A stretch of DNA of 64,000 nt. Origin: Woeseiaceae bacterium (GTDB lineage: Bacteria; Pseudomonadota; Gammaproteobacteria; Steroidobacterales; Woeseiaceae). The notes under the pieces were generated by a model, which saw only the letters and a program-made list of their open reading frames with translations, was not told the origin of the DNA and did no database searches. Location of the stretch: assembly GCA_028279985.1 (NCBI GenBank), contig JANQMR010000018.1, positions 241,542 through 305,541 on the forward strand, written 5' to 3'. Shown piece by piece: positions 1 through 8,764 of the stretch (within the stretch, counting starts at the first letter, position 1; each line of letters starts with the position of its first letter). A program made the position numbers and the translations under genes.

Positions 1-940
1 CGCCGTGCGCATCGACGCGGTAGCTGATGCGATCCCCCTCCACGGCGGTGATCGTAAACCGCTCGACGACATTCATGTCCGAAAGCAGCCGTTGCACGCG
101 GCCGTAAACGTCAACCGAGGTGACGCCGGCAACACGAAGGGCAACCGTCACCGGCGCCGCGGCGCCGCCGATGGCAAATTCCGTCAAGAGGCGATCGGCA
201 ATCAGGTTGACGACGAGCTCGGGTTCGCCGGTCCAGCTCCGTTCCTCGCCGGCGAAGAAATAGCGCCAGCGGTTACGCTGCCCGGTCGCCGGCCGGATAC
301 GGCCGACCAGTACCGAGTCGGCCTGGTAACGCGCCGCCGCCGCCAGAACCTGCTCGTCGAATCCACCCCAGATGTCCGAAAAACTCACCCGGGTCAGATC
401 CTCGGTATCCAACAGCGGGAAAACCAGCGGCAATCCGCGGCGCTCGGCTGCGTCGCGCACGCGCTGGCGCAGCAGCCGGTTCCTTTCGATCGTGAACGCG
501 TCTTCGATACCGTACCCGGGATCGTCGGCGCCGACGATCTCCCGGTCGCCCTGCCCCCAATCGACGGCCAGCCACACCAGCGTCAGCGGGCGTTCCCTGC
601 CCCAAACCGCCTGGCCGTTCCGTCTGAGCGTCTCCTCGATGGCCTCGCCGTCGAACGAAACCCAAAGCGTATCGTCCGGACCCGGACGAAACTGGACGAC
701 ATAGGCGGCCGGGCTCGGGAACATCGCGGTAATCCGGTCCGGATCGCTGCTGAGCGCCAATCCGGACACGCGCAGCAGCACATCGGTCAACGCCGTTTCG
801 TACGCAGCCTCACGCGGGTCGGGCTCCTCCGGGTCCAGCCGCACCTCCGCGGTGTACAGGGCCGATACCTCGATCGCGAATGCTCCGCCTGTTGCGCCTG
901 ACAGGACCAGAACCGCGAACACGCCGGCGATTCGGGTCAC
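1..940 (-). CDS. DUF2066 domain-containing exported protein (3' end outside window)
   Basis: Reading leftward from a GTG at 940, the frame stays open to the window edge (about 313 codons). It begins with a signal peptide ([19 protein letters not shown], then AFA) followed by [20 protein letters not shown]. The next part, [18 protein letters not shown], is the typical start of DUF2066 proteins. The function of this family is unknown; its members are often found divergent from purM in gammaproteobacteria, as here. The start is an inference: GTG is the first plausible start before the hydrophobic stretch, and no ATG is nearby. The C-terminus is missing only because the window ends. Open frames on the opposite strand here are shadows. 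Confidence 0.8.
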   Translation of the reverse strand, partial: MTRIAGVFAVLVLSGATGGAFAIEVSALYTAEVRLDPEEPDPREAAYETALTDVLLRVSGLALSSDPDRITAMFPSPAAYVVQFRPGPDDTLWVSFDGEAIEETLRRNGQAVWGRERPLTLVWLAVDWGQGDREIVGADDPGYGIEDAFTIERNRLLRQRVRDAAERRGLPLVFPLLDTEDLTRVSFSDIWGGFDEQVLAAAARYQADSVLVGRIRPATGQRNRWRYFFAGEERSWTGEPELVVNLIADRLLTEFAIGGAAAPVTVALRVAGVTSVDVYGRVQRLLSDMNVVERFTITAVEGDRISYRVDAHG

Positions 941-1000
941 GGCGGCTCGCCGTGTGCAGAATGTATGCAAGGACGGTTTCCCCGGTGGGTGATGAAGCAC

Positions 1001-1006
1001 TATTAT
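1001..1006 (+). promoter_or_regulatory. Possible -10 element of purM
   Basis: TATTAT lies 30 bases upstream of the purM ATG in the 95-base divergent gap with the DUF2066 gene. No good -35 hexamer is visible at the right distance, so this is a weak call based on position and the -10 match only. Confidence 0.3.
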
Positions 1007-1035
1007 ATCGCCCCCGCGGGAATTGCCACGTCTCG

Positions 1036-2061
1036 ATGGCCAACAACGATCTGACCTACAAAGATGCCGGTGTCGACATCGACGCCGGAAACGATCTCGT
1101 CGAGCGCATCAAACCGCTGGTCGCCGCCACCCGCCGGCCGGAGGTCATCGCGGGTCTCGGCGGATTCGGCGGCCTGTTTGCGCTGCCGCCCGACAAATAC
1201 CGGGAACCGGTGCTGGTGTCGGGCACCGACGGCGTGGGCACCAAACTCAAGCTCGCGCAACAGCTCGGGCGCCACGATACGATCGGTATCGACCTCGTCG
1301 CAATGTGCGCCAACGACGTGCTCGTGCAGGGCGCGGAACCGCTCTTTTTCCTGGACTATTTCGCCTGCGGCAAACTCGATGTCGACGTGGCGACCGAAGT
1401 CGTCCGGGGCATCGTGGCCGGCTGCAAACAGGCTGGCATGGCCCTGATCGGCGGCGAAACCGCCGAGATGCCGGACATGTATGCCGGCGGGGATTACGAT
1501 CTCGCGGGTTTTTGCGTGGGCGCCGTGGAGCGCTCGGCGCTGATCGACGGCAGCGCCATACGCGCCGGCGATGCGCTGATCGCGATGGCCTCCAGCGGGC
1601 CGCACTCCAACGGTTACTCGCTGATCCGGCGAGTGCTGGCGCTGAGCGGCGACCATCGGCATCGGATCGACGGCCGCGACGCCGCCGAAACCTTGCTGGC
1701 GCCGACCCGAATCTATGTACGACCGGTACTCGAACTGATGCAGGCGGTAAGCATCAAGGGCCTCGTACACATCACCGGCGGCGGAATGACGGACAACCTG
1801 CCGCGGGTGCTGCCGCCGCAATTACACGCCGAGATCGACACCGCGAGCTGGCGGCCGGCTGCGGTATTCGACTGGCTCGCCGAGACGGGCGGCATCGGCG
1901 TGGATGAAATGCGCCGAACCTTCAATTGCGGCGTCGGCATGATCGTGGCCATTGATCCGGGAGAGGCGCAGACGGCCATCGATCGGCTTACCGCATCCGG
2001 CGAGACGGCGTGGCAAATCGGCAGGATTGCCGAAGGCGGCGGCGAGGTCGCCTATCGTTGA
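1036..2061 (+). CDS. purM: Phosphoribosylformylglycinamidine cyclo-ligase (AIR synthetase)
   Basis: PurM closes the imidazole ring of FGAM to AIR using ATP, the fifth step of de novo purine synthesis, in the cytoplasm. The 341-residue product starts [19 protein letters not shown], the standard PurM N-terminus. It contains the ATP-site segment [14 protein letters not shown], the GGETAEMP motif and the [16 protein letters not shown] motif. Length matches the family (about 345). The frame extends further upstream, but the conserved N-terminus fixes the ATG at 1036. The stop overlaps the purN start region, which suggests a purMN operon with translational coupling. Confidence 0.97.
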   Translation: MANNDLTYKDAGVDIDAGNDLVERIKPLVAATRRPEVIAGLGGFGGLFALPPDKYREPVLVSGTDGVGTKLKLAQQLGRHDTIGIDLVAMCANDVLVQGAEPLFFLDYFACGKLDVDVATEVVRGIVAGCKQAGMALIGGETAEMPDMYAGGDYDLAGFCVGAVERSALIDGSAIRAGDALIAMASSGPHSNGYSLIRRVLALSGDHRHRIDGRDAAETLLAPTRIYVRPVLELMQAVSIKGLVHITGGGMTDNLPRVLPPQLHAEIDTASWRPAAVFDWLAETGGIGVDEMRRTFNCGVGMIVAIDPGEAQTAIDRLTASGETAWQIGRIAEGGGEVAYR

Positions 2062-2079
2062 GCGGCACGTTGAGCGACA
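2056..2079 (+). repeat. 12-bp tandem duplication at the purM/purN junction
   Basis: CGTTGAGCGGCA is followed directly by CGTTGAGCGACA (11 of 12 identical). The first copy holds the purM TGA stop and a TTG; the second holds a second in-frame TTG. It therefore creates two candidate purN start codons 12 bases apart. Confidence 0.8.
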
Positions 2080-2723
2080 CGAGACCGCGTATCGCAATCC
2101 TGATCTCGGGTTCGGGCACCAATCTGCAGGCTTTCATCGACCGGGCAGGAAGCGGCGAGCTCGCAGCCGACATCGGGATCGTGTTCTCCAACCGTCCGGA
2201 CGCCTACGGCCTGAAACGCGCGACCCGGGCGGGCATCCCGGTTTCCTGCCTGGAACACGGCCATTACGCCGATCGTGAGCACTTCGACCGCGCCGTCGCC
2301 GAGCGTCTCGACGCCGGCCGGCCCGACCTGATCGTCCTCGCCGGCTTCATGCGAATCCTGAGCCCCTGGTTCGTCCATCGCTACGAAGGCCGGATCCTGA
2401 ACATCCACCCCGCGCTGCTACCGCTGTATCCGGGGCTCGATACCCATCAGCGGGTACTCGACGCGGGCGACAGCCGGCACGGCAGCACCGTGCATTTCGT
2501 GACCGAGGAACTCGACGGCGGCCCGCGCGTGCTTGCGGGGCGCATCCGCGTCATGCCGCACGAGACGGCTGCCGAACTCATGCAAAGGGTGCAGGCCGTC
2601 GAGCACCGGATCTACCCGGAGGCTGCGCGGTGGTTCGTCGAGGGGCGCCTGCAATTCAGGGACGGCAGCGCCTGGCTGGACGGTGAGAAGCTCGACGAAC
2701 CGATCGTGCGGGATTTCGACTGA
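2058..2723 (+). CDS. purN: Phosphoribosylglycinamide formyltransferase (GAR transformylase)
   Basis: PurN transfers a formyl group from 10-formyl-THF to GAR, step three of purine synthesis. Visible signatures are [18 protein letters not shown] (phosphate loop), the active-site block [18 protein letters not shown] with the catalytic His, and [15 protein letters not shown] with the catalytic Asp. From TTG 2058 the protein has 221 residues; from TTG 2070 it has 217 (family about 212). A GTG at 2010 in frame would add residues inside purM that do not look conserved. The TTG at 2058 overlaps the purM stop as TTGA. The choice between the two TTGs is unresolved. Confidence 0.95.
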   Translation: MSGTLSDTRPRIAILISGSGTNLQAFIDRAGSGELAADIGIVFSNRPDAYGLKRATRAGIPVSCLEHGHYADREHFDRAVAERLDAGRPDLIVLAGFMRILSPWFVHRYEGRILNIHPALLPLYPGLDTHQRVLDAGDSRHGSTVHFVTEELDGGPRVLAGRIRVMPHETAAELMQRVQAVEHRIYPEAARWFVEGRLQFRDGSAWLDGEKLDEPIVRDFD

Positions 2724-2760
2724 AGCCCGATCCTGCCAGTAACGACGCTCGAACGACCAT

Positions 2761-2876
2761 GGTGGCCGGGGCAAGCACCATCCTCAATGCGAGAGGGGCG
2801 GGTGTGGGGGATGTTTCACCGAGCGAGTTTTCCTGTTTGAGCGAATGAAACATCCCCCGCGCCCGCCCCGGCCACC
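2761..2876. terminator. Long hairpin between convergent purN and dcd, with conserved 27-nt loop
   Basis: A 24-bp inner stem (2795-2818 with 2846-2869, two G.U-type pairs) encloses a 27-base loop at 2819-2845 that begins CCGAGCGAGTTTTCCTGT. An outer 12-bp perfect stem (2761-2772 with 2865-2876) competes for part of the right arm. It lies between two convergent genes, so a bidirectional terminator role is likely, although there is no classic T-run. The loop is nearly identical to that of the hairpin at 33937-34029, whose stem is unrelated. Confidence 0.7.
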
Positions 2877-2899
2877 GAGTAACAATCGAACCAGCGACG

Positions 2900-3466
2900 C
2901 TACGCCTTAGGCAGCGTCACTCCGGTCTGGCCCTGGTACTTACCGCCGCGATCCTTGTACGAGGTCTCACACTCCTCGTCGGATTCGAGAAACAGCATCT
3001 GCGCCACACCCTCGTTGGCGTAAATCTTGGCGGGAAGGGGCGTCGTATTGGAAAACTCCAGGGTCACATGCCCTTCCCACTCGGGTTCCAGCGGAGTGAC
3101 GTTGACGATGATGCCGCAACGCGCATACGTGGACTTGCCGAGGCAGATGGTCAGGACATTGCGCGGAATCCGGAAAAACTCGACGGTCCGGGCCAGCGCG
3201 AAAGAGTTGGGCGGGATGACGCAAACGTCGCTTTGTACGTCCACGAAACTGGTTTCGACAAAAGCCTTCGGGTCCACGACCGCGGAGTTGATATTGGTGA
3301 AGATCTTGAACTCGTCCGAACAGCGTACGTCGTAACCGTAACTCGAGGTGCCGTAGGACACGATTTTCTGATCGCCGTTCTTCCTGACCTGCCCGGGTTC
3401 GAAGGGCTCGATCATGCCGTGTGTGACGGCCATGTTTCGGATCCAGCGATCCGACTTGATGCTCAT
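2900..3466 (-). CDS. dcd: dCTP deaminase
   Basis: Dcd deaminates dCTP to dUTP, feeding dTMP synthesis. The 188-residue product begins [24 protein letters not shown]. It carries [13 protein letters not shown], the catalytic region [28 protein letters not shown] with the essential Glu, and the C-terminal [15 protein letters not shown], all typical of the homotrimeric bacterial enzyme (188-193 residues). Its ATG directly follows the TGA of mrp upstream on the same strand, so the two are probably co-transcribed. It converges with purN across the hairpin at 2761-2876. Confidence 0.97.
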   Translation of the reverse strand: MSIKSDRWIRNMAVTHGMIEPFEPGQVRKNGDQKIVSYGTSSYGYDVRCSDEFKIFTNINSAVVDPKAFVETSFVDVQSDVCVIPPNSFALARTVEFFRIPRNVLTICLGKSTYARCGIIVNVTPLEPEWEGHVTLEFSNTTPLPAKIYANEGVAQMLFLESDEECETSYKDRGGKYQGQTGVTLPKA

Positions 3467-4561
3467 TCAGCTCTTCTCCACGACGATGTTGGGGAACGCG
3501 CTGCTGTAGTCCCTGCCCCGCGCGGCGAGCGCGGCAGCCATCCGCCGGGCCGCCAGCCGGTAGGCCGTTGCGGCCGGTGAATCCGGTTCCGAGGCGACGG
3601 TCGGTCTGCCGGCGTCGGTCTGCTCGCGGATGCGGGCGTCCAGCGGCAAGCGCCCGAGCAGTTCGACGCCGAAATCCTCGGCCATGCGTTCCGCGCCCCC
3701 GGAACCGAAGATCGATTCTTCGTGGCCGCAGTTCGAACAGACGTGCACGCTCATGTTCTCGATCACGCCCAGCACCGGAATCGACACCTTGCGGAACATC
3801 TCTAGCCCCTTGCGCGCGTCAATGGCGGCAATGTCCTGGGGCGTCGTCACGATCACGGCGCCCGACACCGGTACCTGCTGCGAGAGCGTGAGCTGGATAT
3901 CGCCCGTTCCCGGGGGCATGTCGACGATCAGATAATCGAGATCCCGCCACCGAGTCTGGTTCAGAAGCTGGTTGAGCGCCGAGGTGACCATCGGACCGCG
4001 CCACACCATCGGCTGGTCCGGATCGATCAGGAAACCGATGGAGATGGCCTGCAAACCGTGGGCCGTGAGCGGCAACATCGTTTTTCCGTCCTCGCTGACC
4101 GGCTGTTCGCCGACCAGGCCCAACATGTGCGGCTGACTCGGCCCGTAGATGTCGGCGTCGAGCAGGCCCACGTTCGCGCCGTCCGCCGCCAGTGCCAGGG
4201 CCAGGTTGACCGCAACCGTGGACTTGCCGACGCCGCCCTTGCCCGAGGCGACGGCGATCACGTTACGGACCTCCGCAAGGGGCTTGAGATTCCGCTGAAC
4301 GCCGTGCGCGACGACTTTGGTCGTGAACAGGAGTTCGGCGTCTTCGACGCCGTCCCGGCCGACGAGACCGGCCCGGATGTGGTTTGCCCAGGCTTCCTGC
4401 GCGCCGGAGGCCGGAAAGCCGAGTTCGATCCGGGCTTGGACCCGGCCGGCATCGATCGATACGCCGGACACGCGGCCGACCTCCCCCAGCCTGCGGCCCA
4501 AATCCGGCAGCTCCACGGAATCGAGGAATTCCCTCAGGTCTGAATCTGTTGACGGCGTCAC
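3467..4561 (-). CDS. apbC: Mrp/ApbC-type iron-sulfur cluster carrier ATPase
   Basis: This P-loop ATPase binds and transfers Fe-S clusters to apoproteins in the cytoplasm. From GTG 4561 it has 364 residues: an N-terminal MIP18/DUF59 domain (about 10-90), then the deviant Walker A GKGGVGKST, DADIYGPSQPHMLG, the DMPPGTGD motif, and the cluster-binding CSNCGHEE, a CxxC pair. The frame stays open another 130 codons upstream without family similarity; GTG 4561 has a GAGAG Shine-Dalgarno about 9-13 bases upstream and gives the usual length (E. coli 369). In enterobacteria apbC sits beside metG; here metG lies 5 kb away. Confidence 0.93.
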   Translation of the reverse strand: MTPSTDSDLREFLDSVELPDLGRRLGEVGRVSGVSIDAGRVQARIELGFPASGAQEAWANHIRAGLVGRDGVEDAELLFTTKVVAHGVQRNLKPLAEVRNVIAVASGKGGVGKSTVAVNLALALAADGANVGLLDADIYGPSQPHMLGLVGEQPVSEDGKTMLPLTAHGLQAISIGFLIDPDQPMVWRGPMVTSALNQLLNQTRWRDLDYLIVDMPPGTGDIQLTLSQQVPVSGAVIVTTPQDIAAIDARKGLEMFRKVSIPVLGVIENMSVHVCSNCGHEESIFGSGGAERMAEDFGVELLGRLPLDARIREQTDAGRPTVASEPDSPAATAYRLAARRMAAALAARGRDYSSAFPNIVVEKS

Positions 4562-4956
4562 ACTAATAGGACTCTCATTAGGTAAAATCGAATGTCGCTT
4601 TCCCCGGCGGGGCGGCGCCTGGGCGCACATTGTATCCGACGCGGAGCGCGGACCAAGACCGCGCGGGCTTACTCGGCGATATCGCCGGAAGCCACGAATG
4701 GCAAAGCCTCTGCCGGGAAGGACGGAAAAACGATGTGGCATAATGCCGCATCCGAAGATGGCGAGCGAGCGCCGCGAGACCGATGGCCGGTCCTGCGGTC
4801 GGGCTCGCTGCTGGCTTGGGCCGGACAATTGACCAACATTTCGAGCAAGTGGACGAGGAGAGGACCGGTCGTGGCGTATGCGATACGACGCCGGCGTAAT
4901 GCGTTGCTCATGCCGTCTCCCTGCACGCTGGCCCTGATCGCCGGGATCCATCCCCT
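4562..4956. other. Divergent intergenic region, mrp / HEAT-kinase
   Basis: A 395-base gap with no convincing gene. An extended -10-like TGGCATAAT lies near 4736-4744 pointing right and could serve the HEAT-kinase gene. The short open frames here show no codon bias or recognisable domain. Confidence 0.4.
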
Positions 4957-7407
4957 ATGAGTTTTTTTGGCGCATTCAGAGCCGACCAACTGATACAGGA
5001 TCTCGCTTCCCAACCCGACCCGTCGTCGGCCAGCGCGCAGAAGCTCGTCCAGAAAATCAAACGTTCCGGTCCCAAGGTCATACCCAAAGTCATCGATGCG
5101 CTGGCGATGTCCGACAAGTCGCATACGATGGTATTCGTGGACATACTCTCGAGTTTTGTCTGCGACAAAACGCTCAAGCACTATCAGGAAGGCTTAGCCG
5201 ACGGCAACGAGCGCGTGGTCAAGGGCACCGCCTGGGCCCTGTCGAGTTCCACCGACTACAACGCCAACGCGCTGCTCGCGTTCTTCGACGACGAGGAAGT
5301 CTCGAAGCCCGCCCTCATTGAAATCCTGCAAGTACACAAAGACGACATGTCGGTGCACGAGCTGCTGCAGCGCGCCTACGAGCTCGACATCAAGGAAAAG
5401 GCGGCGCTGTTCAAGATCATCGAATCGATGGTCAAACCGGAGATGGTACCGGACCTGGTCGCCCGCATGGGCGGCAAGGATCCGGTCATGAAAGTGCACC
5501 TGATCAACCTGCTCGGCAAGTTCGACCGCCCGGAGGTCAACCAGGCCCTGGAGGTCCAGCTCAGGGACCCGAACAAGATGGTGCGCAGCGCGGCGCTGGG
5601 CACGCTTGCGAAACGCGGCACCGCCGTCAACCTCGCAGCCGTGGCGAAGTTGCTGCAAGACCCGGATCTGGATGTGCAGAACAAGGCCGTGGACATGCTG
5701 GTGCAGATGAACCACCCGGATACCGTCCGGCACCTGACGGGTGCGCTCAAGGACGAATCCGAGTACTCGCGGCGCGCGGCCGTCGAAGTATTGAACGAAA
5801 TCGGCACCGTGGACTCGGTCAAGGACCTCCTCGGCGTGCTCAAGGACGACGACTGGTGGGTTCGCTCCCGCGCCGGCGATGCGCTGGCGGAGATCGGCGG
5901 TCCCAAGGTGGTCGATTCCGTGGTCGCCTTGATCGGCGACGAGGACGAGGAAATCCGCCGGTCTGCCATCGAGATCCTGAACGCAACCAAGGACGAGCGT
6001 GCCGTCGATCACTTGATCAAGGCCACCGACGACGCCGACTGGTGGGTGCGCGAGCGTGCCGTCGACGCCCTGTGCAAGATCGGCAGCCCCAAGGCCCTGT
6101 CGAAATTCGAGTCGATGCTCGGCAAGGATCCGAAGACCGACACGGTCGTCATCCGCGGCCTGGCGCAGCTCGGCAACAACGCGCATATCGCCAAAATCGT
6201 GCCGATGCTCAAGCGTCCCGAGCGGGAGATCCAGATCGAGGCCGTCAAGGCGCTGTCGCAACTCGCCGACGAGTCTCACGCGGAGACCGTTCGCGGCGTG
6301 CTGACCAAGATCAAACAGTCGGACGAGCCGACGATCATCAACGTGGCCGACAAGGCGCTCAAGGACCTGGACGCACGTTTCTCGGCGTCGGTTCTGGAAG
6401 AGAATGCACGGGCGAAAAAAATCGGCGAACACACGAAGACCCTGCTGCTGGACGACAGCGATCTCGAGCAGCTACTCCACGCGCAAGCCGCCGCCGAACA
6501 GGCTCAGGCGGAACCGAGCGAGGACGTGGGCGAGGCGCCGCTTCCAGAGCCCCCGCCGAAACTCGACATCGCGACGCTCGAGCCGGGTGACGTCATCGAC
6601 GCGCGATACAAGTTCATCGAGAAAATCGGCAAGGGCGCTTTCGGCACCGTGCTATTGATGCAGGACGAGGTCGTCGACGAACGCCTGATCCTGAAGTTCC
6701 TGAATCCGAACGTTTCTTCCGACGAGGAGATGATGAAGCGTTTCGTGCACGAGCTCAGGTATTCGAGAAAGATCACGCATAAAAACGTCATTCGAATCTA
6801 CGACTTCCTGAACCTGCAGGGCGCCTACGCGATCTCGATGGAGTACTTCCCGTCGCATACCTTGTCCGGCGAGATCCCCGACAGCAAACCGATGGACGTC
6901 AAAAAGGCGCTGCGCTTTTCGCGGGATATAGCGACCGGCATGACGGTCGCACATCAGGCGGGCGTCATTCACCGCGACCTCAAGCCGGCGAACATCCTGG
7001 TCAACGACGACGGCTTGCTCAAGATCGTGGACTTCGGCGTCGCTGCGGCTGCGTCCAGCGGCGACACCCAGCTCACCAAGACCGGCTACGTCATCGGTTC
7101 ACCGAAATACATGGCGCCCGAACAGATCCTGGGCAAGAAGGTCGACGAAACCGCCGACGTCTACTCGGTCGGCGTGATCATGTACGAGATGACGACCGGC
7201 GTGCCGCCTTACAGCCGCGGCGACCACATGTCGGTGATGTACCAGCACGTGCAGGGCAAAGCCAAGGCCTGCCAGGAGATAAATCCGACGATCCCCGACG
7301 AGTTTGCCACCATCATCGGCAAGGCGATGTCGGTAGACAAGAGCAAACGTTATCAGTCGATGATCGAATTGACGGACGCGCTCGATGAAGTTCGCCTCAA
7401 TGCCTGA
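4957..7407 (+). CDS. HEAT-repeat protein fused to a Ser/Thr protein kinase
   Basis: The 816-residue soluble protein has about 500 residues of HEAT repeats (recurring units such as DDWWVRSRAGDALAEIGGPK), an Ala/Glu/Pro linker (about 505-540), then a complete Hanks-type kinase. The kinase has the glycine loop GKGAFG (558-563), ATP lysine K580, HRDLKPAN with catalytic D674, DFG (692-694) and an APE motif (720-722), so it should be active. No transmembrane or extracellular sensor segment is visible, unlike most bacterial PknB-type kinases, so HEAT repeats are probably the partner-binding part. It is followed by two PilT-type ATPases, which suggests control of pilus retraction (inference). Start ATG 4957. 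Confidence 0.9.
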   Translation: MSFFGAFRADQLIQDLASQPDPSSASAQKLVQKIKRSGPKVIPKVIDALAMSDKSHTMVFVDILSSFVCDKTLKHYQEGLADGNERVVKGTAWALSSSTDYNANALLAFFDDEEVSKPALIEILQVHKDDMSVHELLQRAYELDIKEKAALFKIIESMVKPEMVPDLVARMGGKDPVMKVHLINLLGKFDRPEVNQALEVQLRDPNKMVRSAALGTLAKRGTAVNLAAVAKLLQDPDLDVQNKAVDMLVQMNHPDTVRHLTGALKDESEYSRRAAVEVLNEIGTVDSVKDLLGVLKDDDWWVRSRAGDALAEIGGPKVVDSVVALIGDEDEEIRRSAIEILNATKDERAVDHLIKATDDADWWVRERAVDALCKIGSPKALSKFESMLGKDPKTDTVVIRGLAQLGNNAHIAKIVPMLKRPEREIQIEAVKALSQLADESHAETVRGVLTKIKQSDEPTIINVADKALKDLDARFSASVLEENARAKKIGEHTKTLLLDDSDLEQLLHAQAAAEQAQAEPSEDVGEAPLPEPPPKLDIATLEPGDVIDARYKFIEKIGKGAFGTVLLMQDEVVDERLILKFLNPNVSSDEEMMKRFVHELRYSRKITHKNVIRIYDFLNLQGAYAISMEYFPSHTLSGEIPDSKPMDVKKALRFSRDIATGMTVAHQAGVIHRDLKPANILVNDDGLLKIVDFGVAAAASSGDTQLTKTGYVIGSPKYMAPEQILGKKVDETADVYSVGVIMYEMTTGVPPYSRGDHMSVMYQHVQGKAKACQEINPTIPDEFATIIGKAMSVDKSKRYQSMIELTDALDEVRLNA

Positions 7408-7520
7408 GGCAATCTTAGGACTAGTGGATCCGCTCGATGAAGTTCGCTTCAACGCCTGAGGCGATCTGAGGATTATTGGAGCCGCTGGACTTGGTTCGCC
7501 GCAGCGCCTCCTGAAGGGAT
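7379..7520 (+). repeat. Three degenerate tandem copies, 52-bp period, at the HEAT-kinase 3' end
   Basis: Copies begin at 7379, 7431 and 7483. Copies 1 and 2 share CGCTCGATGAAGTTCGC and continue similar through GCCTGAGGC; copy 3 is more diverged (CGCTGGACTTGGTTCGCC). Copy 1 contains the last codons and stop of the kinase gene, so the gene terminus itself was duplicated downstream. The period is not a multiple of three. Confidence 0.85.
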
Positions 7521-7659
7521 CCGAAAGCAGGCGGATACGCCCGGTTCGTTCGTCCGGATTTCCGAGCAGTTCACAAAAATGCGAGGTCGTGCTGGCACGC
7601 GACCGAAAATCGGCCTAGGATATGTTAACTCCCTGATTTATGGAGCGTACAGACGATCC

Positions 7660-8760
7660 ATGGCCCGCATCGATGCCTTCCTGAAGCTCGGACTCGCGCA
7701 AGGATGCTCGGACGTCCACCTTGCCGTCGGCGTGCCGCCGATGCTGCGCATGAACGGCGACCTGATGCCGATCAAGTTTCGTCAGCTTTCGGACACCGAG
7801 CTCGAATCCTACGTGACCGAGATACTGACCGAAGCCCAGCGCGCACGACTTGCCGCCGGGCTCGATCTCGATTTTTCCTACGTCGGCGAGCAAGGCGGCC
7901 GTTTCCGCGTCAACGTGTTTCGCAAAGTGACCGGCATCGGTGCCGTGTTCCGGCACATCCCGGGCAGCGTGCCGACACTCGACAGCCTGAACATGCCCAA
8001 AGTGCTGTTCGACTTCTGCGACTTCCACCAGGGCATGGTGCTGGTTACCGGCTCGACGGGTACCGGCAAATCCACGACGCTTGCGGCGATGATCGATCAT
8101 CTGAACGAAACCCGCAATCTGAACATCATCAGCCTCGAGGACCCGATCGAGTTCGTGCATCAAAGCAAGCGATGCCAGGTGATCCAGCGCGAGCTCGACA
8201 CCCATGTCAAGAGCTTTGCCGACGGTGTCCGCTCCGCGATGCGCGAAGACCCGGACGTCATCCTAGTCGGCGAGCTGCGCGATGCCGAGACCATCATGAT
8301 GGCGATGACGGCAGCCGAAACCGGACATCTGGTCCTGGGTACGCTGCACACCACCGGCGCGGTCAAGACGATCGACCGGATCATCGACGCCCTGCCCGGC
8401 GAGCTGCGCGAGCAGACCAAGGCCTTCCTATCGATGAGCCTCAAGGCCGTCGTCACCCAGGTGCTCGTCAAGACGCCGGACGGCCGCGGGCGGCGCGCGG
8501 TGCTCGAGATCCTGGTCAACAATCGTGCGATTTCGAAGCTGATCACGACCGACCAGACGCATCAGATCCCGTCGCAACTGCAAACCGGCAGGGAAATCGG
8601 CATGCAACTGATGGACACCGCACTGTTAGACGCAATACAACAGAAACTGGTCGATCCCGACGACGCATTCCGCTTCGCGACCGACAAAAAGAAGTTCCAG
8701 CGATTCGTGACGGACACGAGCCTGGTACGTACGCTCGAAGCCGGCGCGGCCGGGGCCTGA
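7660..8760 (+). CDS. PilT/PilU-type twitching-motility ATPase (first copy)
   Basis: This hexameric secretion-superfamily ATPase would power type IV pilus retraction at the inner membrane. The 366-residue product has Walker A GSTGTGKST (131-139), the Asp box, Walker B around DPDVILVGELRDAET (Glu205) and the His box GHLVLGTLHTTGA. The start ATG 7660 (MARIDAFLKLGLAQGCSDVHL) matches PilT N-termini; the frame extends 27 codons upstream without similarity. The PilT AIRNLIRE motif is poorly conserved (AISKLITTDQTHQIP), which resembles PilU-like paralogues more than PilT. It lies 4 bases upstream of a second PilT-type gene and downstream of the HEAT-kinase. Confidence 0.92.
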   Translation: MARIDAFLKLGLAQGCSDVHLAVGVPPMLRMNGDLMPIKFRQLSDTELESYVTEILTEAQRARLAAGLDLDFSYVGEQGGRFRVNVFRKVTGIGAVFRHIPGSVPTLDSLNMPKVLFDFCDFHQGMVLVTGSTGTGKSTTLAAMIDHLNETRNLNIISLEDPIEFVHQSKRCQVIQRELDTHVKSFADGVRSAMREDPDVILVGELRDAETIMMAMTAAETGHLVLGTLHTTGAVKTIDRIIDALPGELREQTKAFLSMSLKAVVTQVLVKTPDGRGRRAVLEILVNNRAISKLITTDQTHQIPSQLQTGREIGMQLMDTALLDAIQQKLVDPDDAFRFATDKKKFQRFVTDTSLVRTLEAGAAGA

Positions 8761-8764
8761 TCGA

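Noticed and set aside
5..901. Plus-strand open frame opposite the DUF2066 gene
   Set aside because: The minus strand encodes a signal peptide and DUF2066 sequence; the plus frame is Arg/Pro-rich noise.
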